Both the position numbers and the translations under genes were made by a program. DNA of 64,000 nt, taken from the NCBI GenBank assembly GCA_024742285.1, contig JANSYR010000002.1, forward strand, positions 248,001-312,000. The letters are read 5' to 3'. This document shows positions 17,010-26,201 of the stretch, one piece after another. Below the pieces are notes generated by a model. The model did not search any database, had not been told where the DNA came from, and saw only the letters and a list, made by a program, of their open reading frames with translations. The stretch is from a bacterium. GTDB taxonomy: Bacteria; Myxococcota_A; UBA9160; UBA4427. How positions within the stretch are numbered: the stretch's first letter is position 1; each line of letters opens with the position of its first letter.

Positions 17010-19172
17010 TTGGCCGTGGATCCCGATGCGACCGAAGACGCCGCCCCCGGCGAGGGCGACGCACGGACCTCCGAGGCGGGGGCGGCCGTCGAGGGCGACG
17101 CACGGCCCTCCGAGGCGGCGGCGTCCGGCGCGAAGAGCGACGAGAAGATCGTCGCCGCCGCGAAGCCGGCGCGGGTTCCCCTCGCCGAGCAGGCGGCGAA
17201 GCTCCCGACGAGTCCCGGCGTCTACCAGTTCAAGAACGAGCGCGGCACGGTCCTCTACGTAGGCAAGGCCCAGAACCTCCGGAGCCGCGTCCGTCAGTAC
17301 GTGAGCGGCGGCGACGGGCGCCATCAGATCCCCGCTCTCGTCGATCGCGCGAGCGACGTCGAAGTGCTGGTGACGGGCAACGTGAAGGAGGCGCTGCTCC
17401 TCGAGAACGAGCTGATCAAGCAGCACAAGCCGGTCTTCAACGTCCGCCTCCGGGACGACAAGCAGTACCTGGCGCTGCGGATCGACGAGAGCGAGACCTG
17501 GCCGCGGGTGACCATGGTCCGGAAGTTCCGCAAGGACGGAGCGCAGTACTTCGGGCCCTACACGTCGAGCGTGGCGCTCAAGTCGTCGCTCTCGAAGCTG
17601 CGAAGGCTCTTCCCGCTCCGCTCGTGTACCGAGGGGACGTTCAAGGACTATGCCCGGCGCGGTCGGCCCTGCATCGAGTACGAGATGAAGCGCTGTCTCG
17701 GGCCCTGCGTCGGGCTCGCGGACGCCGACGCCTACGCGGAGCAGGTGCGGGGGACGATGCTCTTCCTGCGTGGCAAGTCCCGGGAGCTGGTCGAGAACAT
17801 CGAACGCGAGATGCACGAAGCGGCCGCGGAAGAGCGCTTCGAGGACGCGGCGCGCTTGCGCGATCGGATCCAGGCGGTCGAGCGCACGATCGAGTCCCAG
17901 CAGATCGTGACCGAGGGCGGTGTCGATCGGGACGTGTTCGCGATCGCCCGGGAGGGCGGTGAGCTCGACGTGCAGGTGCTCCACGTGCGCGAGGGGCGGG
18001 TGATCGGCGCGCGCAGCGTCCCCTTCTCGAACGTCCGGCTCGACGACGGGGAGGTCATGTCCTCCTTCCTCGGTCAGTTCTACGGCTCGGGCGACGGTCA
18101 CGCTCCGCCCCGTGAGATCCTGACCAGCGTCGACTTCGAGGACGAGGGCGCTCTGGCCGAGCTCTGGCGCGAGCGCTTCGAGCGGCCGGTCACGATCCGC
18201 TGGGCGCAGCGGGGCGCGGGCAAGCGACTCGTCGAGATCGCCGAGCGGAACGCGCGGCTCGCGCTCGCGACCCGCCTCGCGGCCCGCGAGAGCGTCGACA
18301 CCGCCCTCGACGAGCTCGAGGAGAAGTGTCGTCTCTCGGTCCGCCCGCATCGAATCGAGTGCTACGACGTGTCCAATCTGCAGGGGACCCTCGCGGTCGC
18401 CAGCCGCGTCGCCTTCGCCGACGGTGAGCCGGTCAAGAAGGACTATCGCCGCTACCGGATCCGCGAGGCGGAGGCGGGGGACGACTACGCGTGCATGCGT
18501 GAGGTGCTCGACCGGCGACTTCGGCGGGTCGAGACGGAGCCGCTGCCGGACCTGCTCATGGTCGACGGCGGCCGCGGGCAGGTCGGGGTCGTGATGGCTG
18601 CCCTCGAGGACGCGGGGCTCGAGGTCGAGGTCCTCGGGATTTCGAAGGAGCGCGACGACGAGAGCCCGAGCGTCCGCGTGAAGCGGGGCGGTGGGCTCAA
18701 GGCGGAGCGGCTCTTCAAGCCCAATCGCACGAATCCGATCCAGCTCCTGCCGAGCAGCCGCGGGATGCTCCTGCTCCAGCGCATCCGCGACGAGTCCCAT
18801 CGCTTCGCGATCGAGTTCCAACGCGAGCTGCGCTCGAAGGTCAATCTGACCTCGATCCTCGAGGAGCTGCCCGGGATCGGGCCGACGAAGAGGAGGGCGC
18901 TCCTCAAGACCCTGGGCAGTCTGCGCGCCGTCCGGAACGCGAGCCACGCCGAGCTCCTCACGGTCCCCGGGATCACGGAGAAGGACGCCACTTCGATCCG
19001 CCGGTTCTTCGACGCGTTGACGGCGCCGGAGGAGGCCCCCGAAGAGGCGTCCGATGCGGCCGCGGACGAGGGACGCGAGCCGTCGGACGTCGTCGCCGCC
19101 GCCGGGGAATCGCCCGGATCTGCCGCCGACTTGCCGGTCGCTTCGACCGACGGCGAGCTCGAGCCGCGCTAG
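17010..19172 (+). CDS. uvrC: Excinuclease ABC subunit C, with extended termini
   Basis: About 720 residues, longer than the usual 600-620. The GIY-YIG nuclease domain (GVYQFKNERGTVLYVGKAQNLRSR) only begins near residue 68; the extra N-terminus is rich in A, E, D and G and contains a 13-residue repeat (EGDARTSEAGAAV then EGDARPSEAAASG). The UVR motif (ERFEDAARLRDRIQAVE), the RNase H-like nuclease domain (CYDVSNLQG, MVDGGRGQ) and the helix-hairpin-helix region (LEELPGIGPTKRRALLK) follow. An acidic tail of about 50 residues ends it. It makes both incisions around DNA lesions. A TTG start at 17010 is used; a GTG two codons later is also possible. Confidence 0.95.
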   Translation: MAVDPDATEDAAPGEGDARTSEAGAAVEGDARPSEAAASGAKSDEKIVAAAKPARVPLAEQAAKLPTSPGVYQFKNERGTVLYVGKAQNLRSRVRQYVSGGDGRHQIPALVDRASDVEVLVTGNVKEALLLENELIKQHKPVFNVRLRDDKQYLALRIDESETWPRVTMVRKFRKDGAQYFGPYTSSVALKSSLSKLRRLFPLRSCTEGTFKDYARRGRPCIEYEMKRCLGPCVGLADADAYAEQVRGTMLFLRGKSRELVENIEREMHEAAAEERFEDAARLRDRIQAVERTIESQQIVTEGGVDRDVFAIAREGGELDVQVLHVREGRVIGARSVPFSNVRLDDGEVMSSFLGQFYGSGDGHAPPREILTSVDFEDEGALAELWRERFERPVTIRWAQRGAGKRLVEIAERNARLALATRLAARESVDTALDELEEKCRLSVRPHRIECYDVSNLQGTLAVASRVAFADGEPVKKDYRRYRIREAEAGDDYACMREVLDRRLRRVETEPLPDLLMVDGGRGQVGVVMAALEDAGLEVEVLGISKERDDESPSVRVKRGGGLKAERLFKPNRTNPIQLLPSSRGMLLLQRIRDESHRFAIEFQRELRSKVNLTSILEELPGIGPTKRRALLKTLGSLRAVRNASHAELLTVPGITEKDATSIRRFFDALTAPEEAPEEASDAAADEGREPSDVVAAAGESPGSAADLPVASTDGELEPR
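17051..17128 (+). repeat. 39-bp tandem duplication in the 5' end of uvrC
   Basis: Two near-identical 39-bp copies (17051-17089 and 17090-17128) both start CGAGGGCGACGCACGG and contain CTCCGAGGCGG. The length is a multiple of three, so the frame is kept and 13 residues are duplicated. Confidence 0.85.
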
Positions 19173-19187
19173 GCCGGCCGGGCCGGC
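19173..19187 (+). terminator. Hairpin directly after uvrC
   Basis: GCCGGC arms flank CGG at the uvrC stop. The stem is short (6 bp), with no T-run. The remaining bases to 19281 contain nothing I recognise except the CGGAGG ribosome-binding site of the next gene. Confidence 0.35.
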
Positions 19188-19281
19188 AGGTCCGATCAAG
19201 CGCGCCGAAGCGGGGGCCGATGAAGCGGGGAAGCCCGCGCGGCGCCTTCGAGCGCGCTGCGCCCTCCCATCGGAGGCCGTC

Positions 19282-20199
19282 ATGCGCGTCGTCCATCGCC
19301 CTTCCAGGAAGAACGTCCTTCGAGCGCTGCTGTACCTCGGGATCGCGGCCGGTTGTCTGATCGCCGGAGGGGCGTCGGCGGAGATCTACCAGTGGCGGGA
19401 TGCCCGGGGCCGACTGCACTTCGCGCAGGATCTGAACCAGGTGCCGATCGAGTACCGGGCCCAGGCGCGGGGCGACGTGGTGAAGCCGGAGGAGAGCTCG
19501 CGGATCCAGCACTACGAGGCGGCGCCGGCGGCCCCGGCCTCCCGCCGAGGGAAAGCGGGCCGATCCTCGACCTCGAGCGGCGGGGGAGGCGGGCAGGTTC
19601 ACAAGATCCGCGTCGAGCGAACCGGCAGCACCATGCGCGTCAACGTGCGCTTGAACGATTCGGTGGTCGCGCCGTTCTACGTGGATACCGGGGCGTCCGA
19701 CGTCGTGCTCCCGACATGGGTCGCGAAGGAGCTCCGCCTCGATCTCGCGGGATCGCGCACGGCGCTCTACGGAACCGCGAACGGCATCATCCAGCAATCC
19801 CTCGTGACCCTCGACAGCGTTCAGCTCGGCGGCGCGCGGGTGGAGAACGTGCCCGCCTCGGTCAGTACCTCGATGTCGACCGGGCTGCTCGGACTCTCGT
19901 TCTTCAACCACTTCCGCTATCGCATCGATCCGGTCAGCGGGACGATCACGCTCCAGAGCAACGGTCTCGTCGAATCCGGTCGGATCCGAGGCGGGCGGAG
20001 CGAGTCCCAGTGGCGAACCCAGTTCGCCGGCCTGGCCGCGCGACGGGCTGCCATCGAGCGTGAGAAGGCCGCGACCAGCGCCAACCGGTCGCGGCGCCAG
20101 GCCGAGCTCGACGCGATGATCGACGAGGTCGACCGCCAGCTCGACGTCCTCGAAGACGAGGCGGACGAAGCGCGCGTGCCCATGCAGTGGCGCGACTGA
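19282..20199 (+). CDS. DUF4124 plus retropepsin-like aspartic protease domain, exported
   Basis: A 305-residue protein with a signal peptide (cleavage near GASA, residue 33). A DUF4124 segment follows (EIYQWRDARGRLHFAQD), then an S/G linker and a clan AA aspartyl-protease domain whose catalytic motif is D135-T-G in FYVDTGASDVVLP; TGLLGLSFFNHFRYRID is the matching C-terminal half of the fold. The last 60 residues are charged and helical. Proteins of this design are periplasmic in many proteobacteria, with unknown substrates. CGGAGG precedes the ATG. The gene stands alone between uvrC and a small unknown gene. Confidence 0.8.
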   Translation: MRVVHRPSRKNVLRALLYLGIAAGCLIAGGASAEIYQWRDARGRLHFAQDLNQVPIEYRAQARGDVVKPEESSRIQHYEAAPAAPASRRGKAGRSSTSSGGGGGQVHKIRVERTGSTMRVNVRLNDSVVAPFYVDTGASDVVLPTWVAKELRLDLAGSRTALYGTANGIIQQSLVTLDSVQLGGARVENVPASVSTSMSTGLLGLSFFNHFRYRIDPVSGTITLQSNGLVESGRIRGGRSESQWRTQFAGLAARRAAIEREKAATSANRSRRQAELDAMIDEVDRQLDVLEDEADEARVPMQWRD

Positions 20200-20256
20200 C
20201 CCCACCGCTCGCGGCGGCTCGAACTCGATCTGCCCTCCGTGGGTAATCCGCTTCCA

Positions 20257-20298
20257 CCCGGGCTGGATCCCGGGCCGTGGATCTCGCTGCGGCGAGAT
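20257..20298 (+). terminator. Two hairpins after the aspartic-protease gene
   Basis: CCCGGG (20257-20262) pairs with CCCGGG (20269-20274), and a perfect 7-bp stem ATCTCGC/GCGAGAT (20281-20298) closes on TGCG. They lie 58-99 nt after the stop, in the 282-bp gap that otherwise holds no clear gene. Confidence 0.35.
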
Positions 20299-20481
20299 GC
20301 GAGAGCCGCGCGAGCCGCCGCAGGGCCGGAAGCCACCGGCCCGCTGCCGGCTCCCTGCGCCCTCCGCCGTCCCGGGCCCGTGGCATGTCTCTTGCTCTTT
20401 CCCGGTCGGAACTCGCGATCGCATCGAGGGGGCGATCCAGACCGGGCCCAGCCGGGGCCGGATGCGGACGGATCTGGAACG

Positions 20482-20901
20482 ATGGAGTGGAACTGGAGCA
20501 GGCTCTTCGGGCGGAAAGACGGCGGCGCGCGCGGCGTCGGCGGCCGGCGTCCGCACCTCGAGCCGCGCAGGCTCGAAGACTGGGAATCGCGACTCGTCGA
20601 AGAGGGGGTCGCCCAGGAGTGGGCCGGGCGACTCGCGCGGCGACTCGAGGCGCAGTACCAGGCAGAGGGGACGGGTTCCGCGGAGGCTCTGATCCTGGGG
20701 GCGGTCGCCGCGACCGAAGTCCAGGCCGAGGCCCATGCCTGGGTGGAGCGGAACATGCGAGACGTGAAGGAGGTCGAGCGGCTCCTCGGCGCCTTCAGCG
20801 GTGAGCTCGAGAAACTCGACGAAGTCCTCGAGGTGCTGGCCGCCTACGCCCAGCGCATGCGCACCAAGCCGAACCGCAAGCCGACGCATACGCTGCACTA
20901 G
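20482..20901 (+). CDS. Small hypothetical protein, helical, charged
   Basis: A 139-residue protein with no family that I recognise. It opens with MEWNWSRLFGRKDGG and then shows an amphipathic, mostly helical region with high E, A, R and L content and possible coiled coil (VERLLGAFSGELEKLDEVLEVLAAYAQRM). There is no signal peptide or membrane segment. The ATG has only a weak ribosome-binding site. An in-frame GTG 243 bases upstream would add low-complexity sequence crossing two hairpins, so I prefer the short form. Coding bias and a clean stop support a real gene, but function is unknown. Confidence 0.55.
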   Translation: MEWNWSRLFGRKDGGARGVGGRRPHLEPRRLEDWESRLVEEGVAQEWAGRLARRLEAQYQAEGTGSAEALILGAVAATEVQAEAHAWVERNMRDVKEVERLLGAFSGELEKLDEVLEVLAAYAQRMRTKPNRKPTHTLH

Positions 20902-20922
20902 CGGAAAGGCCGAGCGCTGCCC

Positions 20923-20940
20923 TCGACGTCCCCGCGTCGA
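20923..20940. terminator. Short hairpin between convergent genes
   Basis: TCGACG/CGTCGA arms with a 6-nt loop lie between the stop of the small unknown gene and the stop of the LysR gene. Confidence 0.3.
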
Positions 20941-20988
20941 CGGAGTGCCTGCGGAGCCGGGTGCGCCGCCGACTTCCGCGATGAGAGG

Positions 20989-21915
20989 TCAGCTCTCCCC
21001 GTGTCCCAGGCCGTCGAAGGCCGATTCGATGCGTCCTCGCAGCCAGTGGTGCGGCGGGGAGTCATCGATCCGCTCGTGGTGGATGAGATACACGGGAACC
21101 GGCGCGACGGAGATCGGCGGCCTGCACCACGTCAGCCGGTGGCCGGGCATCCACAGGTCGATCAGCATCTTCGGAATCGTCGCCACGAGGTCCGATCTCG
21201 CGACCACCTTCGGAATCGTCACGGGCTCGGAGACCGTCAGGACGACCTTCCGGTCGAGCCCGTGCTCGGCGAGCGCACCGTCGATCGCCTCGTCGCTCAT
21301 GCTCGGATGGGCCACCCGAATGTGCTGCGCAGACACGAAGTCCTCGAGGGTCAGCGGCCCCTCGAAGAGCGGGTGACCTCGACGGCCGACGGTGACGTAC
21401 TCCGCGGAGATGAGAAAACGGCTCGAGAGACTCGGGATGTCCGCCGGGTGGTACGAGCTCACGGCGAGATCGACGGTGCCGCGTTCGAATTCGCGGACGA
21501 TCTGGTCGGGCTGGGTCCCGACCGGGACCACGAGTGAGACGCCGGGCGCCACCTTGGCGAGGTCCCGGATCAGAAGGGGCAGGAGGCTCACCTGGGCCGA
21601 CTGGTCGAGGCCGATTCGGAAGCGCTCCTGGCTCGATGAAGGATCGAAGGTGCGCTCGTCGCCGAAGACGGTCGCGGCGTCTTCCAGGAGCGCTCGCACC
21701 TGGTCGGTGAGCGCCGCGGCCTTGGCGGTTGGCACCATTCCCTTCGACGTCCGCAACAGGATCGGGTCCTCGAGGATGTCACGGAGGCGCGCGAGCGCGT
21801 GGCTCGTCGCCGATTGCGAGAGGCCGATCCGCCTTGCCGCACCGGTCACACTCGCTTCCCGGAGGATCGCGTCGAGCACGATCAGAAGATTGAGGTCGAC
21901 GCTCGCCAATCGCAT
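20989..21915 (-). CDS. LysR-family transcriptional regulator (first copy)
   Basis: A 308-residue regulator. The winged helix-turn-helix occupies residues 1-65 (VDLNLLIVLDAILREASVTGAARRIGLSQSATSHALARL), followed by a two-lobed substrate-binding domain of the NodD/LinR-like subtype. It is transcribed divergently from the MFS gene across 174 bp, the standard layout for a LysR regulator controlling its neighbour. A clear paralogue lies at 39670-40587. The inducer is unknown; the adjacent acyl ligase suggests a carboxylic acid or its CoA ester. Confidence 0.92.
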   Translation of the reverse strand: MRLASVDLNLLIVLDAILREASVTGAARRIGLSQSATSHALARLRDILEDPILLRTSKGMVPTAKAAALTDQVRALLEDAATVFGDERTFDPSSSQERFRIGLDQSAQVSLLPLLIRDLAKVAPGVSLVVPVGTQPDQIVREFERGTVDLAVSSYHPADIPSLSSRFLISAEYVTVGRRGHPLFEGPLTLEDFVSAQHIRVAHPSMSDEAIDGALAEHGLDRKVVLTVSEPVTIPKVVARSDLVATIPKMLIDLWMPGHRLTWCRPPISVAPVPVYLIHHERIDDSPPHHWLRGRIESAFDGLGHGES

Positions 21916-21969
21916 GAGGCCCCCAGTTCTGTCGATGCACCCGGTCGATTCCCGTCATCGAGACAATGC

Positions 21970-22072
21970 AGGTGCTCTTGCGATCAGAATCGCGACCATA
22001 CCGCGTCGAGCATGGATGATCATGCCTGCCGTCGACCGAGTCGCGGCGCGCAGGGCGAAGATCAGAGCACCT
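21970..22072. promoter_or_regulatory. Distant 9-bp inverted repeat in the LysR/MFS divergent region
   Basis: AGGTGCTCT (21970-21978) and its exact complement AGAGCACCT (22064-22072) bracket the central part of the intergenic region. One arm lies 55 bp from the LysR start, the other 18 bp from the MFS start. They could be paired regulator sites for looping; this is inference. Confidence 0.4.
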
Positions 22073-22089
22073 CCCTGGGAGCCGGGTCG

Positions 22090-23421
22090 ATGAAGACGGA
22101 ATCTACGAGTCGAGCGAACGGGCTCTCGAGCGGCACGGCCTATCGGAGCTACGTCCTGGGCCTGCTCTGCCTCGTCTACATGTCGAACCACATCGATCGC
22201 CAGATCCTGATGATCCTCCTGCAGCCGATCAAGGACGAGCTCGGCACGAGCGATCTCGAGATGGGACTCCTGACGGGGCCCGCGTTCGCGCTCTTCTATA
22301 CCTTCGCCGGCATCCCGATCGCTCGATGGGCCGATCGTGGGAGCCGCAAGACGATCATCGCGATCTCCGCACTCATCTGGAGCGCGATGACGACCCTGTC
22401 GGGCACGGCCCGCAGCTTCGCTTCCCTCGCGCTGATGCGTGTAGGTGTAGGCATCGGCGAGGCGGGCTGCAGTCCCCCGTCCCACTCGCTGATCTCCGAC
22501 TACTTTCCGCCGCATCAACGCGCACGGGCGCTCGGGATCTACTCGGCGGGGACGCAACTCGGCGCGGCGATCGGGTGGCTGCTCGGCGGCTGGCTCGCGC
22601 ATCTCCTCGGCTGGCGAGATGCATTCATTGCGGTGGGCGTTCCGGGTGTCGCGCTCGCCCTGCTCGTCGCGGTCAGCGTTCGGGAACCCGAACGCGGAGC
22701 CTCGGAGATCGTCCGTGATCCGGTCCCGGTCGCGGAGCGCGTACCTCGCGTACAGCAGCCGCTCGGAGAGGCGCTTCGCGAGCTCTGGCAGAAGAAGTCG
22801 TTCGTCTGGCTGCAGGTAGGCGGCGCGCTCCATGCGGTCGCCGGATACGGCGTCGCCGTCTGGGTCGCGCCATTTCTCATGCGTGTACACGACCTCGAGA
22901 TCCAGGTGATCGGGACGTCGCTCGGTTTCATCGCATTGGCAGCGGGTTTGCCGGGAATGTTCATCGGTGGCTATCTCTGCGATCGGCTCGTGCGACGAGA
23001 CGTTCGTTGGTATCTCTGGGTGCCCACGCTGGCCGCGCTCGTCGGGATCCCCTTCACGACCGCCTTCCTCTTCCTGCCTTCGACGCGCTGGGCCCTTGCA
23101 GCCTACGCGGTCCACTCGGCACTCAACCTCGCGTTTACCGCGCCGGTCTACGCGCTGATGCAGGCGCTCGTTCGCGTCGAGTCGCGGGCGCTCGCCGCCG
23201 CGGTCTTCCTCTTCGTGACGAACCTGGTGGGGCTCGGGGTGGGGCCCGTCGTCGTGGGTGCCCTGAACGATGCATTGCACCCCAGCATGGGCGTCGAGTC
23301 GATCCGGTACACGATGCTCGTCGCCGCGATCACGAACGTGATCGCATGTGTCTTCTATCTCCGGTCGGCACGGACCGTCGCTGACGAGATGGAGAATCCG
23401 ATCGACGGGGGCGTCGCGTGA
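22090..23421 (+). CDS. Major facilitator superfamily transporter (spinster/ACS-like)
   Basis: A 443-residue inner-membrane protein with about twelve hydrophobic helices. The loop between helices 2 and 3 reads GIPIARWADRGSRKTII, the MFS motif A position, and SNHIDRQILMILLQPIKDE near the N-terminus is typical of spinster-like and anion/organic-acid carriers. GGGAG lies nine bases before the ATG. The acyl-ligase gene begins ten bases after the stop with its own ribosome-binding site, so transport and CoA activation are probably co-expressed. The substrate is not evident from the sequence. Confidence 0.88.
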   Translation: MKTESTSRANGLSSGTAYRSYVLGLLCLVYMSNHIDRQILMILLQPIKDELGTSDLEMGLLTGPAFALFYTFAGIPIARWADRGSRKTIIAISALIWSAMTTLSGTARSFASLALMRVGVGIGEAGCSPPSHSLISDYFPPHQRARALGIYSAGTQLGAAIGWLLGGWLAHLLGWRDAFIAVGVPGVALALLVAVSVREPERGASEIVRDPVPVAERVPRVQQPLGEALRELWQKKSFVWLQVGGALHAVAGYGVAVWVAPFLMRVHDLEIQVIGTSLGFIALAAGLPGMFIGGYLCDRLVRRDVRWYLWVPTLAALVGIPFTTAFLFLPSTRWALAAYAVHSALNLAFTAPVYALMQALVRVESRALAAAVFLFVTNLVGLGVGPVVVGALNDALHPSMGVESIRYTMLVAAITNVIACVFYLRSARTVADEMENPIDGGVA

Positions 23422-23431
23422 GGAGGCGAGG

Positions 23432-25111
23432 ATGAGGGACTTTCGATCACGATGGGACGAGGCCGTGGCCGCGGTCACGGCGCCCGGGACACCGTTCGAA
23501 CTCACCGTGGAGCGGGTGCTCGGGCGAGAGATGCCCGTCTTCGAGCGGCGACATCGTTCGCTCCTCGAGGTGCTGGAGCGATCGGTGAGCTTCGGGGATG
23601 CCGAGGTCGCTGTCTGGGACACCGGGGAGCGATGGACCTTCGTCGGACATGCACGCCAGGTGGCCTCGCTCGCCGCCGGGCTGCGCGAGCGGTATGGAAT
23701 CGGCCCCGGGAGTCGCGTCGCGATCCTCGCGGCGAACCGCCCCGACTGGGTGCTGACGGCCTGGGCCACGATCGCGCTCGGGGGGGTCGTGGTCGCGATG
23801 AACGGGTGGTGGCAGAGTGACGAGATCCAGTACGGGCTCGATCTGACCGAGCCGGATCTGCTCTTCGTCGACAAGATTCTGGGGAAACGCCTGGAGGGCG
23901 TCCGCCTCTCGGCTCCGACGCTCGTGTTCGAGGAGGACTTCGCGGATCTGGTCGGATTCGACGAGGGGGCGTCGCTCCCGTCCACGCCGATCGACGAGGA
24001 TCAGCCGGCCGCGATCATGTTCACCAGCGGGACCACGGGACGGCCGAAGGGCGCCGTGATCTCCCACCGCAACTTCATCGCGTTCGTGCAGATGACGCTT
24101 TGTCGCGCGGCGATCGCGCACGCGATGGATCCGCCCGACGTTCTGCAGCCGTCGGTGTCCATTCTGGCCAGTCCGCTCTTCCACGTGTCGGGCTTTCAGG
24201 CGGGCGCGCTGATGGGGCCGGCGACGGGAGCGAAGATGGTGTGGGCGACGGGGCGCTTCGATCCGCGAAAGATCTTCGCGCTTACCCGGGCGGAGGGAGT
24301 GACCCGCTGGACGGGCATCACGACCCAGCTCTGGCGCTTGATCGAGGATCCGGAGTTCGAGCCGGAGCAGTTCACGCAGCTCACGGGAACCGGCGGCGGG
24401 GGGTCCACGTTCTCTCCCGATCTCCAGCGGGCACTCCGACGCAAGCTCCCCAATGCGATGCAGGATTTCGGGGTCTTCTACGGCTTCACCGAGTGTGGTG
24501 GGCTGTGCACGGCGGCGCCCGCCGCTCTCCTCGAAACGGATCCCGTGACCGTCGGGCACGTGCTACCGGGGACCTCGGTGGCCGTGCTCGACGACGACGG
24601 GAAGCCCGTGCCGGACGGCACCGAAGGCAATGTCTGCGTACGAGGCGCGAACGTCATGCTCGAGTACTGGCGGAACGAAGAGGCCACGAGAGAGGCCTTC
24701 GTCTCGGACGGGTGGATCAAGTCGGGAGACATCGGACGCGTCGAATCGGGCCGCCTCTACATCGCGTCGCGCCTCCGGGACATGATCATCCGCGGCGGTG
24801 AGAACGTCTACCCGATCGAGATCGAGAACCGGATCGAGGACCATCCCGACGTGCTCGAAGCGGCGGTGGTCGGCGTCGAGCACCGGACTCTGGGCCAGGA
24901 GGTCAAGGCGATCGTGGTGCTGCGTGATGGGGCCACGCTTTCTCCCGAGGAGCTTCGTGACTTCGTGGCCGAGACGCTCGCGTACTACAAGGTGCCGACG
25001 TGGATCGAAGTCCGCGCAGAGGCGCTGCCGAGGAACGCGACCGGGAAGGTCCTCAAGCAGGAGCTGGTGGGAGACCCGACGATCGAGTCCACTCGGTCGG
25101 AGCCGACCTAG
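23432..25111 (+). CDS. AMP-forming acyl-CoA ligase (first copy)
   Basis: A 559-residue member of the ANL superfamily. The AMP-binding motif MFTSGTTGRPKGAV lies near residue 196, the YGFTECGG motif near 351, DGWIKSGDIG near 429, and the catalytic C-terminal lysine in PRNATGKVLKQEL near 538. The enzyme converts a carboxylic acid, ATP and CoA to an acyl-CoA through an acyl-adenylate; long- or medium-chain and cyclic acids are possible substrates. AGGAGG precedes the ATG. It follows the MFS gene in the same operon and is opposed by an outer-membrane protein gene four bases after its stop. Confidence 0.9.
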   Translation: MRDFRSRWDEAVAAVTAPGTPFELTVERVLGREMPVFERRHRSLLEVLERSVSFGDAEVAVWDTGERWTFVGHARQVASLAAGLRERYGIGPGSRVAILAANRPDWVLTAWATIALGGVVVAMNGWWQSDEIQYGLDLTEPDLLFVDKILGKRLEGVRLSAPTLVFEEDFADLVGFDEGASLPSTPIDEDQPAAIMFTSGTTGRPKGAVISHRNFIAFVQMTLCRAAIAHAMDPPDVLQPSVSILASPLFHVSGFQAGALMGPATGAKMVWATGRFDPRKIFALTRAEGVTRWTGITTQLWRLIEDPEFEPEQFTQLTGTGGGGSTFSPDLQRALRRKLPNAMQDFGVFYGFTECGGLCTAAPAALLETDPVTVGHVLPGTSVAVLDDDGKPVPDGTEGNVCVRGANVMLEYWRNEEATREAFVSDGWIKSGDIGRVESGRLYIASRLRDMIIRGGENVYPIEIENRIEDHPDVLEAAVVGVEHRTLGQEVKAIVVLRDGATLSPEELRDFVAETLAYYKVPTWIEVRAEALPRNATGKVLKQELVGDPTIESTRSEPT

Positions 25112-25115
25112 CCGA

Positions 25116-26201
25116 CTAGCGACGCGGTGTCCCCTCGGATCGAGGGGACCAGTGGAAGCGAAGCCCCGTGAGGGCGCGGAAGCTCCAGCGGTCGTTCTCG
25201 TAGTGCCAGCGAACGAACTCGCCGGGTACGTTCGGATCGACTCCGACCAGGTCGGTTTCCAGGTCCCCGAAGAGCCGGATGGCCTGCCCCTCGACGTAGA
25301 GACTCGCGGACAGCGGGCCAAGCGTCGGTTCGAGCAGGTACTCGAGTTCGAGCCCCGGACCCATGCCGTGATAGACCTCGGTCTGGGCGTCGGACAGCGA
25401 GATCAAGCGGTAGCTGTCGAGCGACGTGTTGGGAGAGCCGAGGCGTACCGCGCGGCGGGACACGCCGACCACGTCGAGACGACTCCTCGAGTAGACGAGC
25501 GACGGTTTCACCCGAACCCGATTGCCGTCCAGGTCGAAAGTCCAGGCGACGCCGAGTGCCGCCACCAGGAGGGGCGATTGCTGCTGGGCGGTGATCGAAG
25601 TCCCGCTCCCCAGAATGAGCGAGTCGCCGACCACGGAAACGGTCGGAAGGATCGGGAAGCGGAACTCGTCGGGTCGGCCGTCCCTCGCGAGGCTCGTCTC
25701 GCTGGCAACGACGCCGATCACGTCGAAGTCGAGGCTGACTCGAGGGGAGCCGAGCCCCTTCGTCAGCTGGGGCGTCAGCACGCCGAAGCCGACGCCCAGC
25801 AGGCCGGAGATCACGTCGCTCCGGCCGAAGATCGGTGAGATCAGCGTCGAGGGACCATCGTTCGCGACCGGATTCGGGGGATTCGGCTGGGGAGGACCGG
25901 TGATCTGCGAGGATGAGGCGGAAGCCTTTCCCGAGAATCCGTCGATGCCCATCGCGAGGGAGAGCGAGAGGGACCACTCGTCGGACTCCTCCGCGTTCGC
26001 CGGACCACTCGTCGCCATGGCCCAAGTGGTGCAGACCGAGAGGAGGATCCTTCCTCTGCGTCCCCACGCCCGGGGCGCGGTGGTTCGGGACGGGGTGTTC
26101 GCAGACTTGTTAGGCGATAGCGAGCGAGGCTCGAACGAGCCCGTCGATCCAGTCGGAAGCGTTCTCGTCAGTCGACGCAAGGTTTTCCACTCCGTGGACA
26201 C
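25116..26201 (-). CDS. Exported outer-membrane beta-barrel-like protein, unknown function
   Basis: A 361-residue frame. A hydrophobic signal segment at about residues 50-70 (GRILLSVCTTWAMATSG, cleavage near PANA) suggests that translation may start further in than the ATG at 26201. The mature part shows alternating polar/hydrophobic strands and ends in FHWSP followed by a short basic tail; segments such as LLVAALGVAWTFDLDGNRVRVKPSLVYS look like barrel strands with turns. I do not recognise a named family. It is divergent from the TonB receptor and converges on the ligase gene, so a joint role in uptake is plausible but unproven. Confidence 0.65.
   Translation of the reverse strand: MSTEWKTLRRLTRTLPTGSTGSFEPRSLSPNKSANTPSRTTAPRAWGRRGRILLSVCTTWAMATSGPANAEESDEWSLSLSLAMGIDGFSGKASASSSQITGPPQPNPPNPVANDGPSTLISPIFGRSDVISGLLGVGFGVLTPQLTKGLGSPRVSLDFDVIGVVASETSLARDGRPDEFRFPILPTVSVVGDSLILGSGTSITAQQQSPLLVAALGVAWTFDLDGNRVRVKPSLVYSRSRLDVVGVSRRAVRLGSPNTSLDSYRLISLSDAQTEVYHGMGPGLELEYLLEPTLGPLSASLYVEGQAIRLFGDLETDLVGVDPNVPGEFVRWHYENDRWSFRALTGLRFHWSPRSEGTPRR
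25129..25149. terminator. Hairpin after the acyl-ligase gene
   Basis: A perfect 8-bp stem GTCCCCTC/GAGGGGAC over a 5-nt loop lies 18 nt downstream of the ligase stop. It sits inside the 3' coding end of the opposing barrel-protein gene, so it may terminate the plus-strand operon. Confidence 0.45.

Noticed and set aside
14735-19283. Long minus-strand frames antisense to uvrB and uvrC
   Set aside because: Both are shadows of well-supported genes in GC-rich DNA.
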